From positions 2,754,001-2,818,000 of the forward strand of contig NZ_CP083388.1 in assembly GCF_020042285.1 (NCBI RefSeq): 64,000 nucleotides of DNA, in the 5' to 3' direction. The position numbers and the translations under genes were made by a program. Under the pieces are notes generated by a model that did no database searches, was not told the origin of the DNA, and saw only the letters and a program-made list of their open reading frames with translations. The DNA is from Ferruginibacter albus. Its GTDB lineage: Bacteria; Bacteroidota; Bacteroidia; Chitinophagales; Chitinophagaceae. Positions 8,060 to 15,207 of this stretch are shown one piece after another. Numbering within the stretch: position 1 is the first letter of the stretch; every line of letters begins with the position of its first letter.

Positions 8060-8460
8060 TCTTTTTTATTCATGAATTTTAACGTGAAATGTTTTATAAG
8101 AATTTTTTTCACGTCATCTATACTCAAAGATTCTACATTTCTAAAACTGACAGTTAACTTCTCTTTCTCTATTACATTTGGCAAAGAAAAATCAATTTCA
8201 TTCAAAAGTTTTTCAACCCATTCCTCAGCCTGTTTTTTGTAAACATCTGCAGAGTTCATTTCATCTTTTGTTTTCTCAGCTTCAATCATCATTTGCATTT
8301 GTTTAATTCTCTTAAGTCCGTCGGAAACTATGTTATCAACTCCCAAGTTTTCGGATGACAGGAATTCCCTTGCTGCTTGTTTGTTGTGACTATCATTTTC
8401 TACGGTACTTAAAATAAGAGAGATAATTTCTGTCTTATCTTTTTTTATTTCTTTTTTCAT
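8056..8460 (-). CDS. Small protein of unknown function between sigma-like and protease genes
   Basis: This 134-aa, highly charged and probably helical protein (EKTKDEMNSADVYKKQAEEWVEKLLNEI, about residues 62-90, looks amphipathic) has no recognised domain or signal peptide. It overlaps both neighbours by 4 bases (8457-8460 and 8056-8059), so the three genes are translated as one coupled operon with fixed stoichiometry. The position suggests an adaptor, an anti-sigma-like partner, or the protease's substrate. This is inference from gene order only. Confidence 0.75.
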   Translation of the reverse strand: MKKEIKKDKTEIISLILSTVENDSHNKQAAREFLSSENLGVDNIVSDGLKRIKQMQMMIEAEKTKDEMNSADVYKKQAEEWVEKLLNEIDFSLPNVIEKEKLTVSFRNVESLSIDDVKKILIKHFTLKFMNKKE

Positions 8461-9059
8461 ACCGTTATTAATTTAACTTTAAAAAAAGCCGTTGCTTCTC
8501 TTATTACAGTCTGCAATCGGCGGTTACCATTGTCGTAATCATTTTCAGTCATTTTGAATTCGGAAATTATCTCTTTGCGTTTCATTCCACCTGAATAAAC
8601 GCCTAAAAAGATTTCTTCCACGATTTTATCTCCTTTTATTTTTTCTTCTATATATTCTTTAATCAAATTATAATCCAATTCATCTGAAAACATTGGTTCA
8701 ATATACGGCAGAATACGATCTAAATAAGGAGTTCCATCGCAATCTTCATTCTCGTACCTAAAAATATCCTTGCTTTTTAGATTTTCGTCTGAAGTAGCAT
8801 CATTACTTACTAAAGAACGTATTAAGTTCCATTTCAAATAAGAGACTAAGTCACCCTTTGAAGAATCGTATTTTTCTGGATTTTTTAAAAATCTTCCTAT
8901 TCCCTCATAGACATAATCTCTCATTTCTTTACCTTTCAGAAAAGAATTTATACCTCCTCCATGAAACCAATGTTGTTTTTTTAAAAAAGACCGGGTGAAA
9001 GCTTCCAGCCTTACAATGACATCCTCCCAATCTATAGAGTTTTCAATCAATCTTTCCAT
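8457..9059 (-). CDS. Sigma-70-like or sigma-related DNA-binding protein
   Basis: The 200-aa protein resembles a divergent sigma factor. Residues about 44-85 (MRDYVYEGIGRFLKNPEKYD, then GDLVSYLKWNLIRSLV) match the pattern of sigma region 2 helices, and about 140-195 (DKIVEEIFLGVYSGGMKRKE, then ISEFKMTENDYDNGNRRLQ) looks like the region 4 helix-turn-helix. Confidence in the family is moderate, since core -10-recognition residues cannot be verified by eye. It opens the operon sigma-like/small protein/ImmA-IrrE protease and is divergent from the ubiquitin-like operon across a 109-bp region containing a symmetric dyad. I infer that it controls one or both operons and that the protease controls it. 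Confidence 0.6.
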   Translation of the reverse strand: MERLIENSIDWEDVIVRLEAFTRSFLKKQHWFHGGGINSFLKGKEMRDYVYEGIGRFLKNPEKYDSSKGDLVSYLKWNLIRSLVSNDATSDENLKSKDIFRYENEDCDGTPYLDRILPYIEPMFSDELDYNLIKEYIEEKIKGDKIVEEIFLGVYSGGMKRKEIISEFKMTENDYDNGNRRLQTVIREATAFFKVKLITV

Positions 9060-9081
9060 AGCGTATTAGTTCATAATTATA

Positions 9082-9139
9082 ACTGTTGCTGAAGAATGTT
9101 TTTTTGCAGGTCTGCAAAAAAAGGTAACTGAGCAACAGT
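9082..9139. promoter_or_regulatory. Two-layer co-centred dyad between divergent operons
   Basis: The outer arms ACTGTTGCT (9082-9090) and AGCAACAGT (9131-9139) and the inner arms TTTTTTTGCAG (9099-9109) and CTGCAAAAAAA (9112-9122) are perfect inverted repeats sharing the same centre, 9110.5. The 8-base spacers between layers are not complementary. It fills most of the 109-bp gap between the sigma-like gene (start 9059) and the ubiquitin-like gene (start 9169), so a shared operator for both operons is the simplest reading. It is not a terminator, because it lies upstream of both starts. Confidence 0.7.
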
Positions 9140-9168
9140 AATAAGTATAACCAAAATAATTAATTAAA

Positions 9169-9708
9169 ATGATAGAACAAAATTCTGGCGCTTCAGACGC
9201 CATCGAAATTATTGATGTGGAAGAGTACATTATCAATGGCAGAAAGCCACCTCACGGCAAAAGATACAGAATTAGGGTTGACGGCAAAAAAATTGTATTT
9301 GATCATCACATCGTGACAGGGGAAGAAATTTTAAGGGTTGCAGAATTATTGCCTGTGGAGTGCTATTCTTTATACCTTAAAGAGAAAGGATGTGATTTTG
9401 AATTAATCAGGCCACACGAAAAAGTCGATCTTATCGAAAGATTAGTAGAACACTTCGTCAGCAAACCGCCTGTCGTATTCAACTATTTTGTCGACAATGA
9501 ACCAGAAACTACGGAAGAGGAAGAACTTACTCCCAACCAAATCTTAGAACTTGCTGGTATTTTACCAGTTAAGGATTACTATTTAGTTCGTGTAAATAAA
9601 GATGGTAGCCAGATTTCTTATAAGGATACTCCTAATAAACCTATTAGAATGGAATGCCCGGCCGTACATTATATCTCAGTATTTAAAGGTGAAACTCCAG
9701 TCTCTTAA
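9169..9708 (+). CDS. Multiubiquitin-family protein with two ubiquitin-like domains
   Basis: The 179-aa protein contains two beta-grasp-like repeats offset by 71 residues: TGEEILRVAELLPVECYSLY (50-69) and TPNQILELAGILPVKDYYLV (121-140), each preceded by a beta-hairpin such as KRYRIRVDGKKIVFD. This repeat pattern is that of the bacterial multiubiquitin family. The C-terminus (VFKGETPVS) has no Gly-Gly, so conjugation, if any, would need processing or a different chemistry. It is followed after 10 bases by an E2-like gene and then a JAB-E1 fusion gene, the classic neighbourhood of prokaryotic ubiquitin-like systems. It is the presumptive modifier protein of the cassette. Confidence 0.85.
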   Translation: MIEQNSGASDAIEIIDVEEYIINGRKPPHGKRYRIRVDGKKIVFDHHIVTGEEILRVAELLPVECYSLYLKEKGCDFELIRPHEKVDLIERLVEHFVSKPPVVFNYFVDNEPETTEEEELTPNQILELAGILPVKDYYLVRVNKDGSQISYKDTPNKPIRMECPAVHYISVFKGETPVS

Positions 9709-9718
9709 AATTTACCTT

Positions 9719-10087
9719 ATGGCAAAGATTGACTTCGTAAATCAGTTGTTGGCACTCGGCTACCAAGTCGAGGAGCCACAACTTGGTTTTGTCAGCATAG
9801 AATACGAAATACCTGTTGGCAAATTCATTGGGCAAATAGTAATAGTTGCTTTTCAAGTGGATGATAGCTATCCAATGAATCCGCCTCCTGGACCACATTT
9901 CAAACCACATTTGCTACCTATAACAGGTGGGGGTGGCACCCATCCCTTTGGAGCTATACATCCAAGTGCTTTAGGCACGGGTTGGCAATATTGGAGCAGA
10001 CCATTTACAAAGCATTGGAATACTTCAGATAGAACTGCTAAAACTTATCTTGCTCACATAAAAAATCTATTAGCAACCATACCATGA
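9719..10087 (+). CDS. E2/UBC-like protein without cysteine (Prok-E2_E-like)
   Basis: ATG 9719 gives a 122-aa protein starting 10 bases after the previous stop; a longer frame from 9602 would overlap the ubiquitin-like gene and adds nothing conserved. Residues 51-57 (YPMNPPP) match the YPxxPP landmark of the E2 fold, and HPFGAIHPSALG (75-86) with the aromatic GWQYWSRPF follows where E2 active-site segments lie. There is no cysteine anywhere in the protein, so it cannot form the usual E2 thioester. I recall a prokaryotic E2 family (E) that accompanies multiubiquitin proteins and fits this. It may act as a scaffold, or His75/His81 may take a chemical role (speculation). The stop overlaps the next start (ATGA). 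Confidence 0.8.
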   Translation: MAKIDFVNQLLALGYQVEEPQLGFVSIEYEIPVGKFIGQIVIVAFQVDDSYPMNPPPGPHFKPHLLPITGGGGTHPFGAIHPSALGTGWQYWSRPFTKHWNTSDRTAKTYLAHIKNLLATIP

Positions 10088-11610
10088 AATCATTTAGCGT
10101 AATTATTAAACAAAGTTTGCATGAACATCTATATTCCCATCTTATTCGTGAAGATGGGCAAGAAGATTTATGTTTTGCAACATATATTCCAAGCACAGGG
10201 GTTAACAGGTCAACTGGTATAATTTCACATATAATATTCCCATTGGAAGGCGAACGACATGTGCATGGGAATGTAGGCTTTTTACCCAATTATTTTGAAC
10301 GGGCATTAATAATTGCGACAGAACGGAAAGAAGGACTGGTATTTTTACATTCACATCCTTCTGATGGATGGCAAGGTATGAGTGATGATGATGTAGTTGC
10401 AGAAACTAGACTTTCACCTGCAACTTTAGCAGCAACAGGTTATCCACTGCTCGGACTTACTTTAGGTACAGATGGGGCATGGAGTGCGCGATATTGGTTA
10501 AAAAATAAAGAAATTAAAAGAAGGTATGATCGTTATTGGTGCGAGACTGTACGTGTCATTGGTAAGGGCTTATCGATTACATTTAATGATGATTTAATTC
10601 CTCCTAATTTCCATTTAGAAAAACAGCTACGCACAATTTCTGCCTGGGGAACAAAAAAACAAGAAGATATATCCCGCCTTAAAATTGGAATAGTCGGATT
10701 AGGTAGTGTTGGAAGTATTGTTGCAGAAATATTAGCCAGAACAGGCATATCAAAATTTATACTTATCGATTTTGATAGCGTTGAAGAAAAAAATCTTGAT
10801 AGGCTTACCAACGTCTTTGCAAACGATATTGGCAAATCCAAAGTAACTGTCATAGCAAGTGCAATAGAAAAAAGTGCTACAGCACCTAAAGTAGAAATTA
10901 CCGAATGTGAGTATAGCATATGTGAACAAGTTGGTTATGAGCAGGCATTAGATTGTGATATTTTATTTAGTTGTGTAGACCGTCCTTGGCCTCGGCAGGT
11001 TTTAAATTTTATTGGTTATGCCCATCTTATTCCTGTCATTGACGGCGGTATACTTGTAAGAACCAACAAACGTAATGGTAAACTCATTGGTGCTGATTGG
11101 AAGACACAAATTGTAGGATATCGCAGAACTTGCTTGGAATGCCTAGGTCAATATAAAACTGAAAATGCTGTATTGGAAAAATCCGGAAAGATGGATGATC
11201 CAAGTTACATGGCTGGCTTAGACGCAAGGGATATTATAGACGCTCATGAAAATGTTTTTTGTTTTAGTTCACATTTAGCTTCAATGGAAGTATTTCAGTT
11301 TATATCACTATTCGTTTCTCCTTCAGGCATTAGTGATATTGGTCAACAAATGTATCACTTAGTCACTGGAGTTCTTGATAGAAATCTTAATGATAAATGC
11401 AACGAAAATTGCTTTTTTCCTACAGTTATAGGAAAAGGGGATTTATCAGGAATTTCAATCTATGGATTTCATGAAGTTGCCGAAAAAACAAGGCAAGAAA
11501 GACTTATAACATTGCAAAAAAATTCGTTCATAAATAAACCTCGACAATATAAATTATGGGAAAAAATAAAAAATTGGTTAAGGTCTAATTATTTCAGAGA
11601 CAAAAGTTAA
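10084..11610 (+). CDS. JAB deubiquitinase-like and E1/ThiF adenylyltransferase fusion
   Basis: The 508-aa protein fuses two enzymes. Residues 1-150 form a JAB/MPN+ metallopeptidase: HSHP at 89-92, then ten residues after His91 to Asp102, giving the JAMM pattern HxHx10D. Residues about 198-450 form an E1/ThiF domain: nucleotide loop GLGSVG at 205-210, LIDFDSVEEKNLDRL at 227-241 for ATP/Mg binding, SCVDRPWPR near 306-314, and a likely zinc site C350xxC353 with C439xxxC443. The E1 half would adenylate the C-terminus of a ubiquitin-like protein and the JAB half would trim or remove it. It overlaps the E2-like gene by 4 bases. In the Bil antiphage systems E1 and JAB are separate proteins; here they are one polypeptide. 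Confidence 0.92.
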   Translation: MKSFSVIIKQSLHEHLYSHLIREDGQEDLCFATYIPSTGVNRSTGIISHIIFPLEGERHVHGNVGFLPNYFERALIIATERKEGLVFLHSHPSDGWQGMSDDDVVAETRLSPATLAATGYPLLGLTLGTDGAWSARYWLKNKEIKRRYDRYWCETVRVIGKGLSITFNDDLIPPNFHLEKQLRTISAWGTKKQEDISRLKIGIVGLGSVGSIVAEILARTGISKFILIDFDSVEEKNLDRLTNVFANDIGKSKVTVIASAIEKSATAPKVEITECEYSICEQVGYEQALDCDILFSCVDRPWPRQVLNFIGYAHLIPVIDGGILVRTNKRNGKLIGADWKTQIVGYRRTCLECLGQYKTENAVLEKSGKMDDPSYMAGLDARDIIDAHENVFCFSSHLASMEVFQFISLFVSPSGISDIGQQMYHLVTGVLDRNLNDKCNENCFFPTVIGKGDLSGISIYGFHEVAEKTRQERLITLQKNSFINKPRQYKLWEKIKNWLRSNYFRDKS

Positions 11611-11818
11611 TATAATAAATCTTCAGATATTCCTTCCTTATCGTAGCAATATTTCCTCGTTTATAACGTTATTTTGATGTAAACACACCTATTTCGAATT
11701 TTGCCCTCATAAACTTACCCACTATTTACCGGTCTATATTTTGTTTATATTAATTAAAATGTTTTGCTTATTTTTAAGCATTATAAAAAAAATATATTCA
11801 AATTCCAAAATTTATTTT

Positions 11819-11826
11819 TAACTTTG
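11819..11826 (+). promoter_or_regulatory. -7 promoter element TAACTTTG
   Basis: It matches TANNTTTG and lies 13 bases before the ATG at 11840, so the gene would have a very short leader. No TTTG is visible at -33. The 229-bp gap 11611-11839 is otherwise AT-rich and featureless. Confidence 0.5.
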
Positions 11827-11839
11827 CAACCCTAAAATA

Positions 11840-12226
11840 ATGACACAATCTAAAAACATATTACTTTCTGCAAAACTTTCTGGCATTAATGATCCGGCGT
11901 ATACTAAATTTTTAAAAAAATCGAAAGATCTTAAAATTTGGTCAGAAAAGGAAGAAGATTATGTTCATCTTGAAAAGGACTTTCAAAATATTGTTGCCAA
12001 TTATGCATATTTTATTTACGAATATTTAGAAAAAAATAACAGTAGGAAAATTGATTATAGAGTTGTAAAAAAATTTGCAAAAGAATATAAAAACATGTTA
12101 GATTATTTATTTGCGCAGACTTCCCTCCAATCTAAATTAAACTCTTGGTTAAAAGAAAAAGTTGAAATGGTTGAAATGGGAATGTATATGCCTACAAATA
12201 GTTATAATAAAAATGTTCACCACTAA
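11840..12226 (+). CDS. Small basic protein of unknown function
   Basis: The 128-aa product is lysine-rich, helical in character, and lacks a signal peptide, membrane segment or known motif. It has its own probable promoter (TAACTTTG at 11819) and an intrinsic terminator whose stem starts inside the last codons (12211-12240), making it a monocistronic unit 229 bases after the ubiquitin-like operon. A part in that system (substrate, inhibitor or sensor) is possible only by proximity. It is convergent with the 979-aa gene and shares the terminator with it. Confidence 0.65.
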   Translation: MTQSKNILLSAKLSGINDPAYTKFLKKSKDLKIWSEKEEDYVHLEKDFQNIVANYAYFIYEYLEKNNSRKIDYRVVKKFAKEYKNMLDYLFAQTSLQSKLNSWLKEKVEMVEMGMYMPTNSYNKNVHH

Positions 12227-12240
12227 ACTGGTGAACATTT
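12211..12240. terminator. Bidirectional intrinsic terminator
   Basis: AAATGTTCACCA (12211-12222) pairs perfectly with 12229-12240 across a 6-base loop, flanked by A and T runs. It overlaps the stop codon of the 128-aa gene and lies immediately after the stop of the convergent gene at 12242. Confidence 0.85.
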
Positions 12241-12241
12241 T

Positions 12242-15181
12242 TTATTTTAAATAAAATGCTTTCGATGCCTTCATAGCTATATCCCAAATACTTTTTAAAT
12301 ATTCTATATTAGCTTTTAATATTTCCTTTCTCTTTTTTTCTGATGTTGAGAAAATATTTCCTTTAGGATCAAGAAAAAGTTCTCGTTTATGATTTTTGTA
12401 GAATTGAATATTGGATTTTGAATTTACTAACGTTGTATCGTTTGCTGATTTCCTCATAATCGAATTATAATAACTTTCGGTAACTCGTGATTTAAAATGT
12501 TCATAAAAAGATTCTATTAACTTATAATTTAGAGAGATTATATCCTCATAGTGCTTTTTTTCTTCTGAATCAGTAAAGCCTTTATCTAATATATTAATTT
12601 TTATCAGTTCTTTAAATTCGTCTAAGGAAACATCATCACCTTCTTCTCCCATTTGTTTAAATTCTTGTTTTAGGGAATCTCCTAATCTTATTACAAAATC
12701 TAAAAGTGGTTTTTTTAATGAAAGCCAAAGTATATTTAACTCAACAGAAGGACAATCCTGATTTAATATTTCTAAATCACTTATCGAAATTTCACACATT
12801 AGATAGAACATTAAATTACACCTAATAAATAGAAACTTAAAATCGGCCTCATTAAAATACCAACTACCGTTTTCTTTATTCATAACATATAAATCGGCTC
12901 GTGTAAGAAAAAGAAACCAATGAGTGTGGTAATAAATTTTCAAAGAGCTTAGATCCTCATTATTCTGAAAATTATAGGCTAGCTTGTAAGATAAAAAATC
13001 TGTAAAAAGATATCTAATTGAATTTAATCCTATATATTCATCAATAAACTGAACTTCAAATTCATCTTTTGATCCAATTGATTGCTTTACACTTTGTTCA
13101 AAATTTATAATTTTTTCTTTTGTATTTTTTTCAATTATATTCTTTGGGTTTAATAAAAATGAATATTTTAGGTTAGCTAAATCCTTTACGAGAAAAGATA
13201 TTACGTGGTTAGCTGCCTCATGCACACATTCACATGCATAAATAGATGGTTTAAATAAATGAGTAAAGTTTATTGTATTATTATATTTAGTCGAAGTTAT
13301 TACATGGTCTATACGTACATTAACAAAAGGATCTTTAGAGAATTCACCATAAATCCTTTTTGAAATAATTTTATAAATCATATCGTAACAAAATAAAATT
13401 TGTTGAATTCCTCCGTGATGTTCAATATTAAAATCATTTATTTCTGTAAAATAATAACCATGAAAATGTCTATTCCAATAAGCTTTATTCCATGTTTCAA
13501 TAAATGTAATAAATTCCTTAGCATTGCTTGAAATGATTTGATTTTTATCGTCAATTTCTTTATCCAAGAAATTTGACTCAGGATATAAAATATAATTTAT
13601 TATACCTTCTATATTTTTATTTTTAGGGGATATATTCGAGATGTCTTCTTGATTAGTTTCATTATATAACAATTGTTCTTTTAAAAAAATTAATAAAGGC
13701 GATTTTAATCCTATAAAATAATTATACATTAATGGGTCGGTAACAGCGTCATTAAAGTTTAAAATCAAATTTTCCATTTGCCCTTTAATGGTGTGAGGAA
13801 TTGGATATACACGAAGTTTTTCAATTATTTTATTAAACTTATTTTCATCAATTTTATATTCTTCTAATTCATAAGTGTAATGCTTTGAAATATCATAAGA
13901 AAAATACTTTATTGTATTTTCAAATCTTAGTTTAGCTTTATGATTTATAAAATTCTGAACAAACCCGGCATGAAATTTCTGGTTTATAGTAGATATTAAA
14001 AGGAAATATTCACTAAAAGAAATAAGCTCATTTGGAAAAACAAATGAAAATTTTCCATCCTGTATATTTTGATACAGATTTAAAGGTTTAATTAAACGCT
14101 TTCTCAACTGAGGGGAGAGGGCACCTAAAATAATTTGATTAGCATTCTCTTCATGTCCTGGCTTTATATTCCATGAAACTAAAATAAAATTCTTATCACA
14201 TTCTTTTAAAAACAGTTCTTTTTCCTTAATCCTTAGCCGACCTTCTACTTTAATATTTTTTTTAGTGTTATAAATTACGTTATTAATATGATATCCAAAA
14301 GTTGTTGTTGAAGTGATTATTGGATGAGATTCTAGGAAATCTAAATCATTTATATTTTTATTATTTATCAAAAAAGCAAGAAAAGAGTTATTTGCTACGT
14401 CTTTTTGAATACACTCTATTTTTTTCTTTATCCTAATTTTATCATACTTGGAATTTAATGATTCAAACATAACAAGAATTTCTCTAAGATTATTTTTTCT
14501 TAATAACATTGAAATCTCATTAATAGCGGAAATACTATTCCCAAAAAAATAAATCGTTAATTCATTCCATCCCAAATTTTCGTTTATAATATAAAACATT
14601 TTAAAACCTGCCTCAGATCGTTTCTTTGTTTCTATGAAGTCATCAATTAACAATACTAAATAAAAATTTATAAGTTCAATAAAATTTTGTCCAACTCCAA
14701 TTAACATCGAATTATTTAATTTAATTGACGTTATACCGGTGAATGGATAAAACTCCTTCCCGTTAAAAAAATCTCGGATAGCTCTATTTTGAAAAATTTC
14801 TAATTTTGAATTTTTGGAATTATATATTTCTATATTAGGTATTATTCCTGTATTTACTTGATATTTAAAATTTTTTCCCCCAGAATTTGGTTTGAACTTT
14901 TTTGTAGCAAAACTAAAATCATCAATAAGCGAAAATATTGCTAGATCAAAATTTCCAAATAAACAATAAGGAATTGGTTCATAAACTAATGAACTTGGGT
15001 GTGCGTTTTTTTGCAAAGCTTCATTTGATAGTGCGGAAATTTTTCCAAGTGATTCTTTATAACTTTTAAATATTTGCTTAATTTCTTTAAAGAAAGTCTG
15101 GGGATTATCTAATGATGGGATATCGGTAAAAGCAGAGAAAAAAGCATATTTAAAATATTTGTTGTTGTCGACATTAGGCAT
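12242..15181 (-). CDS. Large protein of unknown function paired with a metallophosphoesterase
   Basis: The 979-aa protein has no signal peptide and no domain I recognise. It is rich in Ile, Asn, Lys and Phe. Notable is HEAANH at residues 654-659 (pattern HExxxH) in ACECVHEAANHVISFLV, with further histidines upstream (HFHGYYF, then IEHHGG, about 565-580), which could form a metal site; this is a motif match only. The C-terminal third is charged and helical. It follows the metallophosphoesterase gene by 26 bases on the same strand, so the two are probably an operon. Size, novelty and island context suggest a defence sensor or effector subunit, but function is unknown. Confidence 0.75.
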   Translation of the reverse strand: MPNVDNNKYFKYAFFSAFTDIPSLDNPQTFFKEIKQIFKSYKESLGKISALSNEALQKNAHPSSLVYEPIPYCLFGNFDLAIFSLIDDFSFATKKFKPNSGGKNFKYQVNTGIIPNIEIYNSKNSKLEIFQNRAIRDFFNGKEFYPFTGITSIKLNNSMLIGVGQNFIELINFYLVLLIDDFIETKKRSEAGFKMFYIINENLGWNELTIYFFGNSISAINEISMLLRKNNLREILVMFESLNSKYDKIRIKKKIECIQKDVANNSFLAFLINNKNINDLDFLESHPIITSTTTFGYHINNVIYNTKKNIKVEGRLRIKEKELFLKECDKNFILVSWNIKPGHEENANQIILGALSPQLRKRLIKPLNLYQNIQDGKFSFVFPNELISFSEYFLLISTINQKFHAGFVQNFINHKAKLRFENTIKYFSYDISKHYTYELEEYKIDENKFNKIIEKLRVYPIPHTIKGQMENLILNFNDAVTDPLMYNYFIGLKSPLLIFLKEQLLYNETNQEDISNISPKNKNIEGIINYILYPESNFLDKEIDDKNQIISSNAKEFITFIETWNKAYWNRHFHGYYFTEINDFNIEHHGGIQQILFCYDMIYKIISKRIYGEFSKDPFVNVRIDHVITSTKYNNTINFTHLFKPSIYACECVHEAANHVISFLVKDLANLKYSFLLNPKNIIEKNTKEKIINFEQSVKQSIGSKDEFEVQFIDEYIGLNSIRYLFTDFLSYKLAYNFQNNEDLSSLKIYYHTHWFLFLTRADLYVMNKENGSWYFNEADFKFLFIRCNLMFYLMCEISISDLEILNQDCPSVELNILWLSLKKPLLDFVIRLGDSLKQEFKQMGEEGDDVSLDEFKELIKINILDKGFTDSEEKKHYEDIISLNYKLIESFYEHFKSRVTESYYNSIMRKSANDTTLVNSKSNIQFYKNHKRELFLDPKGNIFSTSEKKRKEILKANIEYLKSIWDIAMKASKAFYLK

Positions 15182-15207
15182 AACAGGAATATTTAGGAAA
15201 CAGTAAA

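Noticed and set aside
9082..9139. Inner hairpin with T run read as a terminator
   Set aside because: It sits upstream of both divergent genes, so there is no transcript to end, and both arms and outer arms share one centre as expected of an operator.
9602..9718. Upstream extension of the E2-like gene
   Set aside because: It would overlap the ubiquitin-like gene by more than 100 bases and has no conserved residues; ATG 9719 is 10 bases after the previous stop.
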